Counted from the stretch's first letter, positions 26,492-36,733 are shown. The stretch: DNA of 64,000 nucleotides from an uncultured Hyphomonas sp. (GCF_963678875.1 NZ_OY787456.1:372001-436000), one strand, 5' to 3'. Numbers and translations are program-made. Notes: a model not told the origin generated them from the sequence alone.

Positions 26492-28033
26492 ATGCGCGTG
26501 GAAGGTTCCGTTCCGAAGTGGATCGCCGGGACATGTCTTCTCGGCATGGCGGCCTGCGGAGGGGGTGGCGGGAGCAGCAGCAGTACAGCCCCAGTCAACC
26601 AGCCGCCGGCTTTCTCCGGCGCGACCAGCGTGAGTGTCGCCGAAAACACAAGCGGGCCCTTCTATACGATAAGTGTCTCCGATCCGGATGGCGGTGCCGT
26701 GACACTGAACGTCGTGCCCGGAGGGGATGAGGGGGCGTTCACCATCGATCTTGCGGCCCGGACGATCGCTTTCGCCTCGGCCCCTGATTTTGAAGCCCCA
26801 CTCGATGCCAACGCGGACAACACCTATGGGCTGACACTGGAAGCACGGGACGCCGGCGGGTTGACCGCGCGGCTCAGCCTTTCCGTGACAGTGACGGACC
26901 TGACCGAAGGGCTTGCCCTTCAGCGTGTCGGAACCGGTTTCACGGCGCCGCTGTTTGTTACGCAGCTGCCCGGTACGGAGCAGCTCGTCGTGCTCGAAAA
27001 AGGCGGACAGGCACGCCTGCTCAATCGGCAGAATGGCACGATCGAAGGCGTCCCGTTTCTGGATCTGTCCGGCTCGATCTCGACAGATGGGGAGCGAGGC
27101 CTGTTGGGGCTGGCCTTCTCACCGGACTTCGCAACCGACCGGACGTTCTATGTGAATGCCACCAACACTGCGGGTGACACGGAAATCCGCCGCTATCAGA
27201 CCTACTCGACATCGCCAGGCCAAGCGGACCTTTTGACGGAAGAATTTGTCCTGACGATTCCGCAGAATGGGAACAACCATAATGGCGGCTGGCTGGGCTT
27301 TGGGCCGGATGGCCTGCTCTACATCGCGATGGGGGATGGTGGCGGTTCGGGCGATCCGCTTGAACGGGCGCAGGACCCGGACTTCCTGCTCGGGAAGCTG
27401 CTCCGGATTGATGTGTCCTCGGATGATTTTCCGGCAGACCCGGACCGGAATTATGCGATTCCGGCCGGCAATGCCTATCCGGGCGGAGCAGGCGGGTTAC
27501 CTGAAATCTACGCGCAGGGCCTGCGCAATCCCTTCCGCTGCAGCTTCGATGAGGTCACAGGAGACCTGTTCATCGCTGACGTCGGCGAGGGAGTGGTGGA
27601 GGAGATCGACCGGATCGGCACAGATGAGCCCGGCGTCAATTTTGGCTGGGACAATCTTGAAGGCACAGAGATCTATGAAGGCCCCGACGATCCGTCCTTC
27701 CGGGACCCTGTGGCGCAGTATTCTCACGGATCAGCGGCCAATCAGGGCAATTCGATCACGGGCGGATATGTTTATCGTGGAAGTATCGCGGCGATCTGGG
27801 ATCACTATGTCTTCGCCGATTTCGTGAACAGCAATGTGTGGTCGATTCCGGAAGCAGACCTGGTGAACGGAACAACGGTGGCGGTCTCAGTTGGAATGCG
27901 CCTCAATGACCAGTTGGTGCCTGATCAGGGGAGTCTCGCGAACGTGTCCAGCTTCGGCGAAGACGCCGACGGCAATCTCTACATCGTCTCGTATGGCAGC
28001 GGCGAGGTGTTCCGGTTTGTCAGTACACCCTGA
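26492..28033 (+). CDS. Secreted PQQ-type sugar dehydrogenase with cadherin-like domain
   Basis: The 513-residue protein starts with a lipoprotein signal (GMAACGGGGG, with Cys as the lipidation site). Residues about 35-135 are a cadherin-like repeat (VAENTSGPFYTISVSDPDGG, TYGLTLEARDAGG). The rest is a six-bladed GSDH/soluble glucose dehydrogenase propeller with DGERGLLGLAFSPDF, NNHNGGWLGFGPDG and GLRNPFRCSFD. Relatives oxidise sugars with PQQ; some related propellers lack activity. It ends in a strong terminator and is convergent with the aldehyde dehydrogenase. Confidence 0.85.
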   Translation: MRVEGSVPKWIAGTCLLGMAACGGGGGSSSSTAPVNQPPAFSGATSVSVAENTSGPFYTISVSDPDGGAVTLNVVPGGDEGAFTIDLAARTIAFASAPDFEAPLDANADNTYGLTLEARDAGGLTARLSLSVTVTDLTEGLALQRVGTGFTAPLFVTQLPGTEQLVVLEKGGQARLLNRQNGTIEGVPFLDLSGSISTDGERGLLGLAFSPDFATDRTFYVNATNTAGDTEIRRYQTYSTSPGQADLLTEEFVLTIPQNGNNHNGGWLGFGPDGLLYIAMGDGGGSGDPLERAQDPDFLLGKLLRIDVSSDDFPADPDRNYAIPAGNAYPGGAGGLPEIYAQGLRNPFRCSFDEVTGDLFIADVGEGVVEEIDRIGTDEPGVNFGWDNLEGTEIYEGPDDPSFRDPVAQYSHGSAANQGNSITGGYVYRGSIAAIWDHYVFADFVNSNVWSIPEADLVNGTTVAVSVGMRLNDQLVPDQGSLANVSSFGEDADGNLYIVSYGSGEVFRFVSTP

Positions 28034-28049
28034 TACCGGCACAAAGAAA

Positions 28050-28075
28050 AAGGGCGGCCCGGAGGCCGCCCTTCA
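28050..28075. terminator. Bidirectional terminator
   Basis: A perfect 10-bp stem AAGGGCGGCC / GGCCGCCCTT with a CGGA loop is flanked by AAAA on the left, between convergent genes. Confidence 0.9.
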
Positions 28076-28093
28076 ATTCAGATGTGAGCTGGA

Positions 28094-29524
28094 TCAGGCA
28101 GCCTTGTAGCCGATCACGGCTTTGACTTCGAGGAACTCTTCGAAGCCCTCTTCGCCCCATTCGCGGCCATTGCCCGACTGGCCGTAGCCGCCGAACGGTG
28201 CCGTGAAGTCCGGACGCGCTCCATTGACCTGGATCTGGCCGGCGCGGATGCGGTTGGCGACCTTGTTCGCTTCGTCTTCCGGACCCTGCACATAGCCTGC
28301 GAGGCCGTAGACGGTGTCGTTGGCCATCGAGATGGCGTCTTCAACGTCTTCGTAAGGCAGGATGCAGAGCACCGGTCCAAAGATCTCCTCGCGGGCGATC
28401 GTCATGTCGTTGGTGACGTTTGCGAAAACGGTCGGGCGCGCGAAGTAACCCTTGTTGAAGCCTTCCGGACGGCCCGGGCCGCCAGCGACGAGGGTTGCGC
28501 CTTCCTTGATGCCGGTTTCGATCAGGTCCTGCACCTTCTGGTACTGGTTACCGTTCGAGATCGGGCCGATGGCGCCCGGCGTTGCTTCCGCCGGCATCAT
28601 CACTTTTACGGATTCAGCGGCTGCCTTGGCGATGGCAATCGCCTGGTCCTGCTGGTCCTTCTGCACGAACATGCGGGACGGGGCGTTACAGGACTGGCCG
28701 GAATTGGTCATCATCTGGATGACGCCGCCAGCAACGGCCTTTTGCAGGTCCGCGCTCGGCAGCACGATGTTCGGGCTCTTGCCGCCGAGTTCCTGTGCAA
28801 CGCGCTTCACGGTCGGCGCTGCAGCCTGTGCCACGAGCACGCCGGCACGGGTGGAGCCGGTGAAGGACATCATGTCGACATCCGGATGTGCGGAAAGCGA
28901 AGCACCGACGCCCGGGCCGTCACCGTTGACGAGGTTGAACACGCCTTTCGGCACGCCAGCCTCATGCATGATCTCGGTCAGGATCATGGCGTCGACCGGG
29001 GCGATTTCTGACGGCTTCAGCACCATGGTGCAACCTGCGGCGATGGCCGGAGCCACTTTGCAGGCGATCTGGTTGATCGGCCAGTTCCACGGCGTGATGA
29101 AGCCGCAAACGCCGATCGGCTCTTTGCGCAGAAGGGTCGTGCCCTTCACTTCTTCCCACTTGTAGTTCCGCAGGATTGCTGCGGTCGTGGCGAAGTGGCC
29201 CATGCCGGACGGCACCTGTGCGGCGTTGGCCAGCCACATCGGGGCGCCCATTTCGGTCGAAACGGCTTCCGCCAGTTCCGGCAGACGGGCCTGGATGCCT
29301 GCTGCGATCTTGTCGAGCAGTTCGGCGCGGTATTCCACGGTGGTCTGCGAGAAGGCCGGGAATGCTGCCTTTGCGGCGGCCACGGCCTTGTCGACGTCGG
29401 CCTGCGAGCCAAGCGAAATCACGGCGAAGTTTTCTTCGGTGGCCGGGTTCTCGACTTCGAGGGTCTTCGGCGTCACGGGATCGACCCATTCACCATTGAT
29501 GTAGAATTTCAGGTACTCTTTCAT
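28094..29524 (-). CDS. Aldehyde dehydrogenase family protein
   Basis: The 476-residue NAD(P)-dependent aldehyde dehydrogenase has the catalytic glutamate in RVAQELGGKSPN and the catalytic cysteine in NSGQSCNAPSRMF, with the ending GYGQSGNGREWGEEGFEEFLEVKAV. The pattern is that of broad-substrate ALDH/vanillin-type enzymes. The start at 29524 has GGAGGGAGG upstream; the open frame extends seven codons further without a site. The substrate cannot be inferred from the neighbours. Confidence 0.9.
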   Translation of the reverse strand: MKEYLKFYINGEWVDPVTPKTLEVENPATEENFAVISLGSQADVDKAVAAAKAAFPAFSQTTVEYRAELLDKIAAGIQARLPELAEAVSTEMGAPMWLANAAQVPSGMGHFATTAAILRNYKWEEVKGTTLLRKEPIGVCGFITPWNWPINQIACKVAPAIAAGCTMVLKPSEIAPVDAMILTEIMHEAGVPKGVFNLVNGDGPGVGASLSAHPDVDMMSFTGSTRAGVLVAQAAAPTVKRVAQELGGKSPNIVLPSADLQKAVAGGVIQMMTNSGQSCNAPSRMFVQKDQQDQAIAIAKAAAESVKVMMPAEATPGAIGPISNGNQYQKVQDLIETGIKEGATLVAGGPGRPEGFNKGYFARPTVFANVTNDMTIAREEIFGPVLCILPYEDVEDAISMANDTVYGLAGYVQGPEDEANKVANRIRAGQIQVNGARPDFTAPFGGYGQSGNGREWGEEGFEEFLEVKAVIGYKAA

Positions 29525-29629
29525 GCCGCTCAGGCCTCCCTCCAAGGTGTCAGACTACAATAAGTATAGGGGCTGGGCCCGCGACCCGCGAGTCCTTACC
29601 CGACGATATGTCCGTTTCGTAACCGGGCA

Positions 29630-31903
29630 TCAGCCGTGAACATTGTCCACATCATAGGCGGCGATGGTCGCAAGGTTCACGATGTCGCCGACCGTCGCTC
29701 CCAGCGAAGCGATTTGTACCGGCTTTTCCAGGCCGAGCAGCATCGGGCCGATCACGGTCGCCCGGCTCATCGATTCCAGCAGCTTGGTCGAGATTGATGC
29801 GGCGTGAATGGCCGGCATCACCAGCACGTTTGCCGGGCCGCTGAGGCGCGAGAAGGGGTACAGCATCCAGTGGTTTGGATTGAGGGCCACGTCGGCTGAC
29901 ATGTCACCCTCATATTCGAAATCGATGCCGTCCATCTTGTCGAGAATGGCGACCGCTTCGCGGACCTTCTCACCGCGCTCGCCCATCGGGTTGCCGAAGG
30001 TCGAGTAAGACAGGAAAGCCACGCGTGGCACGAAGCCGACCGACTGGACCGCGCGGGCCGCTTCGATCGCAATGTCCGCAAGTTCAGGGCCACCCGGCAG
30101 TTCGGTGACGCTGGTATCGGCGATAAACACGGTCTTGCCGCGGTTGATCACCATCGACATGCCGATCACGGCCTGGCCCTGGATCGGGTCGAGCACCAAT
30201 TGGGCGTCCTTCAGGGCGACGTCGTAGTTGCGGGTGACGCCGGTGACCATGCCGTCGGCATCGCCATTCTTCAGCATGCACGAACCGAAGACGTTACGGT
30301 CATTGTTGACGAGGCGCTGGACGTCCCGCTTGAGGTAACCCTCGCGCTGGAGGCGGGCATACAGCATGTCCGTATAGACCGGATTGTTGTCCGAAAGGCG
30401 GGCGTTGAGGATTTCCAGCGATCCGGCCGGAACGCCCATCATTTCCATGGTTTGTTCAACCTGGGCTTCGCGGCCGATCAGGATCGGATGGCCAAGCCCC
30501 TGGTTCTTGAAGCTGTAGGCGGCGCGGACGACGGAAGGCTCTTCGCCTTCGGCGAACACGATGCGGCGCTGTACTTCCTTGCAGCGGGCCTGAACGCCTT
30601 CAAGGAAGGCCGCGGCCGGGTCGGACCGGCGCTTCAGCTGGGCGCGATAGGCGTCCATGTCCGCGATGGGTTTGCGGGCAACGCCGGTGTCCATGGCGGC
30701 CTGTGCCACGAAGGGCGGAACGTGCGAGATGAGGCGCGGATCGAACGGGGTCGGGATGATGTATTCCCGGCCGAAAGTAGGGCGTGAGCCGTGATAGGCG
30801 GCGGCCACTTCGTCCGGCACGTCTTCGCGGGCGAGCTCCGCCAGAGCGTAGGCCGCCGCGACCTTCATCTCTTCATTGATGCTGCGGGCCCGCACATCGA
30901 GGGCGCCGCGGAAGATGTAGGGGAAGCCGAGGACGTTGTTGACCTGATTCGGATAGTCCGAACGGCCCGTGGCAATGATGGCATCATCACGTACGGCCTT
31001 GATTTCTTCCGGCGTGATTTCCGGGTCCGGATTGGCCATGGCGAAGATGATCGGGTTCGGCGCCATCGCCTTGACCATGTCCTGCGTCACGGCGCCTTTG
31101 ATCGACAGGCCGAGGAAGATGTCGGCACCTTCCATGGCTTCGGTCAGTGTCCGCTTGGTCGTCTTCACGGCGAAGGCGGATTTGAACTGGTCCATGCGCT
31201 CGGTGCGGCCTTCGTAAACGACGCCGGTGGAATCGCACATGAGGATATTTTCTGCCTGCACGCCAAGGTGGCGGATCAGGCCGGCGCAGGAGAGGCCTGC
31301 GGCCCCGGCGCCGGAAACGGCCACTTTCACGTCTTTCAGGTCACGGCCGGTAATGTGGCAGGCGTTGATAATGCCCGCGGCAGCGATGATGGCGGTGCCG
31401 TGCTGGTCGTCATGGAAGACCGGAATGTCGAGGTCTTCGCGCAGGCGGCTTTCAATGATGAAACAGTCCGGAGACCCGATGTCTTCCAGATTGATGCCGC
31501 CCCAGGTGTCGCCGATGTTGCGAACGGTCCGGATGAAGTCTTCCGCATCCTTCGTGTTCACTTCGACGTCGATGCTGTCGATGTCGGCGAAGCGCTTGAA
31601 CAGGACGGACTTGCCTTCCATCACCGGCTTGGACGCCATCGGGCCGAGATCGCCAAGGCCGAGAATGGCGGTGCCGTTCGAGATGACGGCGACCATGTTG
31701 CCCTTGGAGGTGTAGTCGTAGGCCTTGTCTTCATCTTCCGCGATGGCAAGGACAGGCACCGCGACGCCCGGGCTGTAGGCCAGCGACAGGTCCCGCTGGG
31801 TACCCATGGGCTTGGTCGGCGCCATGGAAATCTTGCCGGCGGTCGGTTTGGAATGGAAATCGAGGGCTTCCTGATCGGTGAAGCTGGGGCGCTTGGACGT
31901 CAT
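29630..31903 (-). CDS. maeB: NADP-dependent malic enzyme with phosphotransacetylase-like domain
   Basis: MaeB decarboxylates malate to pyruvate with NADP. The 757-residue protein has the two-part layout: a malic enzyme domain (about 1-430) with YSPGVAVP, FHDDQHGTA and GAGAAG, then a phosphotransacetylase-like domain (about 440-757) that is usually inactive and regulatory. The start at 31903 is chosen because the protein then begins like known MaeB (MTSKRPSFTDQEALDFH); the frame is open 61 codons upstream, antisense to mutS. It would link C4 acids from the ethylmalonyl-CoA pathway to pyruvate. Confidence 0.93.
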   Translation of the reverse strand: MTSKRPSFTDQEALDFHSKPTAGKISMAPTKPMGTQRDLSLAYSPGVAVPVLAIAEDEDKAYDYTSKGNMVAVISNGTAILGLGDLGPMASKPVMEGKSVLFKRFADIDSIDVEVNTKDAEDFIRTVRNIGDTWGGINLEDIGSPDCFIIESRLREDLDIPVFHDDQHGTAIIAAAGIINACHITGRDLKDVKVAVSGAGAAGLSCAGLIRHLGVQAENILMCDSTGVVYEGRTERMDQFKSAFAVKTTKRTLTEAMEGADIFLGLSIKGAVTQDMVKAMAPNPIIFAMANPDPEITPEEIKAVRDDAIIATGRSDYPNQVNNVLGFPYIFRGALDVRARSINEEMKVAAAYALAELAREDVPDEVAAAYHGSRPTFGREYIIPTPFDPRLISHVPPFVAQAAMDTGVARKPIADMDAYRAQLKRRSDPAAAFLEGVQARCKEVQRRIVFAEGEEPSVVRAAYSFKNQGLGHPILIGREAQVEQTMEMMGVPAGSLEILNARLSDNNPVYTDMLYARLQREGYLKRDVQRLVNNDRNVFGSCMLKNGDADGMVTGVTRNYDVALKDAQLVLDPIQGQAVIGMSMVINRGKTVFIADTSVTELPGGPELADIAIEAARAVQSVGFVPRVAFLSYSTFGNPMGERGEKVREAVAILDKMDGIDFEYEGDMSADVALNPNHWMLYPFSRLSGPANVLVMPAIHAASISTKLLESMSRATVIGPMLLGLEKPVQIASLGATVGDIVNLATIAAYDVDNVHG

Positions 31904-32070
31904 GACTTGGGGTCTGTTCTGCAGGTCTGTTCTGGTTCTCGTTTGGCGCCGGACCCTAGGCCGCGCCGAGGGGGCTGCCAACTGCCTAAATGACCGAAAA
32001 GCATGCCATTCCGGCATGGCTGGCCAGATGCTTTGCGAATCTCCAGGCAAACGGCTAGCGTCCGCGCGAC

Positions 32071-34779
32071 ATGGCTGACACTGCAACCTCCTCCCCTGCG
32101 AGCAAGACTTCCGCGCCGACCCCGTTCATGGCGCAATATCTTTCCATAAAAGCGCAGCAGCCCGATGCGTTTTTGTTCTTTCGCATGGGCGATTTCTACG
32201 AACTGTTCTTCGACGATGCTGTCGATGCGGCACGGATCCTCGACATCACGCTCACTTCGCGTGGGGAATATGACGGCAAGCCCATCCCAATGGCCGGCGT
32301 GCCTTACCATGCAGCCGAGGGGTATCTCGCCCGCCTGATCAAGGCCGGATGCCGCGTTGCCGTCTGCGAGCAGACCGAAAGCCCGGCTGAAGCCAAGAAG
32401 CGCGGCTCCAAGGCGATCGTGAACCGGGAAATCGTCCGGATCGTTACGCCGGGCACTCTGACCGAGGAAGCCCTGCTGCCGGCCCGGCAGGGGCAGGCGC
32501 TCGCGGCCATCGCCATCGGGGCAGGGGGCGCGGAAGGCGCCATTGCGGTTTGTGATGTTTCCACCGGCACCTTCGATGTCGCCGCGGTCGATCCTGCCGC
32601 GCTTGCCGACATGCTGATGGCCTGGCCCTTGTCGGAATTGCTGGCGGCCGATGCGGATAGCGGCAAGCCGCCGATCATCTCGGCAACAGCGGCATCCGCC
32701 GCCCCGGTCACTTGGCGTCCGGCACGCGCGGCAACCCACAAGACAGGCGAAGCGCTGTTGAAGGAAGCTTTCGACATTGCCGCCATTGATGCGCTTGGGG
32801 ACTTCAGCCGAACCGAGCTTTCTGCGATCGGACTGCTGCTCGATTATGTGAAACTGACGCAGGCGGGCAGCGAAATCCGCCTCGACCCGCCCCGGCGGCC
32901 TGATCCGTCCGGACACCTCTCGATCGATCCGGCCACAAGGGCGAGCCTCGAGATCGACCGCGCCATGAATGGAGGCCGGGACGGCTCCCTGCTCGGCACG
33001 ATCGACCGTACGGTCACGGCACCCGGCGCGCGCCTGCTGGCGGCACGCCTCGCACGGCCTTCGCTGGACAAGGCGGAAATTGAGGCCCGCCTTGACGCTG
33101 CCGCATGGTTCGTGGACGACGCATCCGCGCTGGAAGACGTTCGCGCCAGGCTGCGGCAAGCTCCGGATCTTGAGCGTGCTAGAACTCGCCTCAATCTCGA
33201 CCGTGGCGGACCGCGGGACCTGCTCGCCATCGCCAATGCCCTGGGAGCCGCAAGCGAAGCCGCCGACCTGTTGAAGCAGACCGGCGCTTTGCCCGATCAG
33301 CTGGCGCGTGCCTGCGAGCAGCTGGATCTTTCGGTTCAGCCTGGGCTTGCAGAGCTCGCAGGAGACATGGCACGCGCTATCAAGGAGAGCCCGCCGACCC
33401 TCGCGCGCGATGGCGGCTTCGTCGCTGCCGGTTGGGACAAGGCACTGGACGAGGTGCGTGCCCTGCGGGACGACAGCCGGAAGATCATCGCCGAGATGCA
33501 GGCGCGTTATGCCAACGATACCGGTATTTCCGCGCTCAAGGTCAAGTTCAACAATGTGCTTGGCTATTTTGTCGACGTGCCGGCCCGGCATGGCGATACG
33601 CTGATGGCGCCGCCCTGGTCGGAGACCTTCATCCACCGGCAGACGCTTGCCGGAAATGTCCGCTTTTCGACCAGCGAACTGGCCGATCTGGCGGGGCGCA
33701 TTTCCCGCGCGGAGGAGGAAGCCAAGGCGCGTGAACTCGCGATATTTGATGAATTGTCGGCCCGGGTGTCTGCGGCCAGCCGTGACCTGTCCGCAAGTGC
33801 TGAGGCGATTGCCTGCCTTGACGTTGCCGCCGCTACGGCGGCCTGGGCGCTGGAAGCAGATGCGGTCCGCCCACGGATCGAAGTCGAGCCTGTCTTCGAG
33901 GCAGATGCCCTGCGCCACCCTGTTGTCGAGGCGGCGCTGAAGAAAGACGGGCAGGGCTTTACCGCAAATGCGCTGAAGCTTGATGCCGGTGGCGGGGAAG
34001 CGCCGCGCCTCCTGCTGGTGACGGGCCCGAACATGGCCGGTAAATCCACCTATCTGCGCCAGTCCGCGCTGGCTGTCATTCTGGCTCAGTCCGGACTGTT
34101 CGTTCCGGCGCGCAGCATCCGGGTAGGCCTCGCAGATCGCGTGTTTTCCCGCGTCGGAGCGTCTGACGATCTGGCGCGCGGACGGTCGACCTTCATGGTC
34201 GAGATGGTGGAAACCGCCGCGATCCTGACGCAGGCGACCAAACGCAGTTTTGTCATCCTCGACGAGGTTGGCCGGGGTACATCGACCTGGGACGGGCTCG
34301 CCATCGCCTGGGCCGCAGTCGAACATCTCCACTCGGCGAATGGTTGCCGTGCGCTGTTCGCGACACACTACCATGAGCTGACCGGCCTCGCGGACGATTT
34401 GTCCGGCGCGGCGAATGCGTCCCTGCGGGCAAGGGAATGGAAGAATGATCTCGTCTTCCTGCATGAGGTGCAGACGGGGCCTGCCGACCGGTCCTACGGC
34501 GTGCAGGTGGCGCGGCTTGCCGGTCTGCCGAAAAAGGCGGTTGCCCGCGCAGCGCAAATTCTGAAGCGGCTCGAAACCGATCCCTCATCGGCTGAAACCC
34601 TGCCGCTCTTTGCGTCGGCCCCTTTGAGTGTCGAGGAAGATGCCGAAGCGCCTATTTCGTCCGGGCCGGGCGACCGGCTTGCGGCGCTCCTGGAAACGGT
34701 CGATCCGGACTCCCTCACACCGCGGGAAGCGCTGGATCTGGTCTACCGCTTGAAGGATGAAGCCCGGGACGCAGACTGA
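32071..34779 (+). CDS. mutS: DNA mismatch repair protein MutS
   Basis: MutS recognises base mismatches and small loops as a dimer and recruits MutL. The 902-residue protein has the mismatch-binding FFRMGDFYELF (Phe-x-Glu) motif near residue 40, the Walker A LVTGPNMAGKST, Walker B VILDEVGRGTST and the FATHYHELT switch. The C-terminal tail includes the TLPLF-type tetramerisation region. It is divergent from maeB and its stop lies 3 bases from that of the convergent HTH gene, with no terminator between. Confidence 0.97.
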   Translation: MADTATSSPASKTSAPTPFMAQYLSIKAQQPDAFLFFRMGDFYELFFDDAVDAARILDITLTSRGEYDGKPIPMAGVPYHAAEGYLARLIKAGCRVAVCEQTESPAEAKKRGSKAIVNREIVRIVTPGTLTEEALLPARQGQALAAIAIGAGGAEGAIAVCDVSTGTFDVAAVDPAALADMLMAWPLSELLAADADSGKPPIISATAASAAPVTWRPARAATHKTGEALLKEAFDIAAIDALGDFSRTELSAIGLLLDYVKLTQAGSEIRLDPPRRPDPSGHLSIDPATRASLEIDRAMNGGRDGSLLGTIDRTVTAPGARLLAARLARPSLDKAEIEARLDAAAWFVDDASALEDVRARLRQAPDLERARTRLNLDRGGPRDLLAIANALGAASEAADLLKQTGALPDQLARACEQLDLSVQPGLAELAGDMARAIKESPPTLARDGGFVAAGWDKALDEVRALRDDSRKIIAEMQARYANDTGISALKVKFNNVLGYFVDVPARHGDTLMAPPWSETFIHRQTLAGNVRFSTSELADLAGRISRAEEEAKARELAIFDELSARVSAASRDLSASAEAIACLDVAAATAAWALEADAVRPRIEVEPVFEADALRHPVVEAALKKDGQGFTANALKLDAGGGEAPRLLLVTGPNMAGKSTYLRQSALAVILAQSGLFVPARSIRVGLADRVFSRVGASDDLARGRSTFMVEMVETAAILTQATKRSFVILDEVGRGTSTWDGLAIAWAAVEHLHSANGCRALFATHYHELTGLADDLSGAANASLRAREWKNDLVFLHEVQTGPADRSYGVQVARLAGLPKKAVARAAQILKRLETDPSSAETLPLFASAPLSVEEDAEAPISSGPGDRLAALLETVDPDSLTPREALDLVYRLKDEARDAD

Positions 34780-34782
34780 GCG

Positions 34783-35187
34783 TCAGGTCGACCGCTCAAG
34801 CGCCTCGAGAATGTGAATTGCCGCCTGAAGGGACCGGTCATCTTCGATCCGGTCGATCAGCCGTTTCCCGTCGCGGCGCAGTCCCAGGATTTTCAGATCG
34901 CGCTCGGCTTTCTGGGGCGCTGGCAGCTCAATGACAAACGGCTCGTAGAAGAAGTCGATTGGCTTGTTGAGGGCGATTGCCACATCCCGCAGGCGGCCGG
35001 CGGAGAGGCGGCTCTGACCCGCTTCATATTTCTGGATCTGCTGGAACGTGACCCCCAGCAGGGAAGACAATGTTTCCTGCGTCAGGCCGAGTTCCCGTCT
35101 CGCCTGTCGCACTTTCTGGCCCACGAAGCGGTCTGCGTCGGTTGGCTTTCGCGCCTCGTGGCCATTCGGATTGGCCAAGTTGGGCAT
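34783..35187 (-). CDS. XRE-family helix-turn-helix regulator
   Basis: The 134-residue protein has a Cro/CI-type HTH at about 20-75 (VRQARRELGLTQETLSSLLGVTFQQIQKYEAG) and a short C-terminal helical region. The layout is common in alphaproteobacterial cytoplasmic regulators (SinR/CtrA-controlled type). The ATG at 35187 has AGGAA 8 bases upstream and is preferred over a TTG ten codons earlier. The target genes are unknown. It is convergent with mutS. Confidence 0.85.
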   Translation of the reverse strand: MPNLANPNGHEARKPTDADRFVGQKVRQARRELGLTQETLSSLLGVTFQQIQKYEAGQSRLSAGRLRDVAIALNKPIDFFYEPFVIELPAPQKAERDLKILGLRRDGKRLIDRIEDDRSLQAAIHILEALERST

Positions 35188-35306
35188 TTCTGGATTTCCT
35201 GATTCTATCTCCGGCAATCGAATTGGTATGCAAACACCGGGCCAATGACAACCTAGGCGTGCAATATTGCGGGCGTGAAAATAGAATTCGGATATCAGAA
35301 ATGGAA

Positions 35307-35329
35307 AGCCGCAGGCGGTGCCTGCGGCT
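35307..35329 (-). terminator. Terminator of the BON-gshB-lipoprotein genes
   Basis: On the minus strand, the perfect 10-bp stem AGCCGCAGGC / GCCTGCGGCT with a 3-base loop is followed by TTTCCATTT. It lies 38 bases past the small lipoprotein stop codon. Confidence 0.75.
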
Positions 35330-35366
35330 GCATCCGGAAAGTCATGTTGATGCTTGGTGCTGCCAA

Positions 35367-35714
35367 TCAGTTGGGATCAAGGCGGATGATGTCGTCATCC
35401 TGGCTCGCGGCAGGCTGACCTTCCTCGCCCGTGAAAATGGGGCTGGGAACATCCTTGTTGAAATCGACGGAGCCGAGCTGGTCCGATCCGATGAGCTTGG
35501 GCTTTTCAGGCGTGCCACCGAGGTTCAGGTTCAACGTACCACCTGAGGCAGGCGTTTCCTTGACCGACCCCGGAAGGGAGAGATTCAACGTGCCGGAGGG
35601 TTCCTGAACCGCCACCGTGTCGGTGGATTTCGAAGAGTCCTTCGTATTCGATTCCGAACAAGCGACGCCGGCAAAAGCGACTGAGGCAACGGCGAGGACG
35701 GTCATAAGTTTCAT
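35367..35714 (-). CDS. Small putative lipoprotein with repeated strand motif
   Basis: The 115-residue precursor has a signal peptide ending in AGVACSES, a weak lipobox because Gly rather than Leu precedes Val-Ala-Cys. The mature part holds two similar segments, SGTLNLSLPG and GGTLNLNLGG, about 22 residues apart. ATG codons at 35714, 35720 and 35732 are all possible; 35714 has AAGGGC at good distance. The 5' region overlaps the 3' end of gshB by a few codons in the longer forms. I recognise no family. Confidence 0.55.
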   Translation of the reverse strand: MKLMTVLAVASVAFAGVACSESNTKDSSKSTDTVAVQEPSGTLNLSLPGSVKETPASGGTLNLNLGGTPEKPKLIGSDQLGSVDFNKDVPSPIFTGEEGQPAASQDDDIIRLDPN

Positions 35715-35742
35715 GTTCATGCCCTTGATCATGTCCTTGAGA

Positions 35743-36693
35743 CTAGCGGCCTGCAAGCCTCTCCTGCACAGAGTCCCAGAAAATAGCCGGGATATCAATG
35801 CCGCTTAATTTCTTGATGGCCTGAACGCCGGTCGGTGACGTGACATTGATCTCGGTCATGCGTCCGCCGATCACATCGATGCCCGTCAGGACCAGGCCGC
35901 GCTTGCGCAGTTCCGGGCCGATGGCCTCGCAAATGCGTTTGTCGGCATCGCTGAGATCGGATTTTTCCGCCGTTCCGCCGACGACAAGGTTTGAGCGGAC
36001 CTGACCGGACTTCGGGCGGCGGTTGAGCGCGCCGACGGCCTTGCCGTCGACCAGCATGATTCGCTTGTCGCCTTCGCTGACCGCCGGCAGGAAGGCCTGC
36101 ACCATGACGGGCTCCCGGGACTTCGAGAAGAAAAGCTCAAGCAGGGAGTCGAGATTGGAATCGTCTTCCTTCAGCCGGAACACGCCCGCGCCGCCATGGC
36201 CGTAGATCGGCTTGACGATGATGTCCTTGTAGCGGTCGCGGAAATCCTCGATGGCAGCCGGGTCGCGGCTGACCAGTGTCGGAGGCATCAGATCCGGGAA
36301 CATCAGCGGCAGGATCTTTTCCGGGCTGGATCGCACGCCCGTCGGGTCGTTCAGCACCAGCGTCTCGCCGCTGATCAGTTCCAGCATGTGGCAGGCCGTG
36401 ATGTAGGAGAGATCGAAGGGCGGGTCCTGGCGCATGAGCACGACATCGACGTCTTTTGCGAGGTCGAGCGTGACCGTTTCGCCGAAAACGCCAGGTGTCC
36501 CCGCGACCCGCTGGACCTTTGCCGGGCGAACCCGCGCGGTTACGCGGGTGCCTTCCAGGCTCATATCCTGCGGCCCGTAGACGAAAAGTTCCATGCCGCG
36601 GGCCTGCGCGGTTTCGGCCAGGGCAAAGGTTGTATCGCCGTCGATATTGACGTGCTCAAGCGGATCCATCTGGATCGCGACGCGAAGACTCAT
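35743..36693 (-). CDS. gshB: Glutathione synthetase
   Basis: GshB joins gamma-glutamylcysteine and glycine with ATP to make glutathione. The 316-residue ATP-grasp protein begins with VAIQMDPLEHVNIDGDTTFAL and has the ATP-binding IIVKPIYGHGGAGVFRL, the RSNLVVGGTAE loop and the metal site TEINVTSPTGVQ. GGGAG precedes the ATG. It lies 40 bases downstream of the BON-domain gene and just upstream of the small lipoprotein, probably in one transcript. Confidence 0.96.
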   Translation of the reverse strand: MSLRVAIQMDPLEHVNIDGDTTFALAETAQARGMELFVYGPQDMSLEGTRVTARVRPAKVQRVAGTPGVFGETVTLDLAKDVDVVLMRQDPPFDLSYITACHMLELISGETLVLNDPTGVRSSPEKILPLMFPDLMPPTLVSRDPAAIEDFRDRYKDIIVKPIYGHGGAGVFRLKEDDSNLDSLLELFFSKSREPVMVQAFLPAVSEGDKRIMLVDGKAVGALNRRPKSGQVRSNLVVGGTAEKSDLSDADKRICEAIGPELRKRGLVLTGIDVIGGRMTEINVTSPTGVQAIKKLSGIDIPAIFWDSVQERLAGR

Positions 36694-36733
36694 GGGGCGC
36701 TCCCGGTTGCAGGAACGCGGGCAGGGCGTCCCG

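Noticed and set aside
31900..34557. 885-codon minus-strand frame
   Set aside because: It is antisense to mutS, which has complete motifs; the frame is a GC3 shadow.
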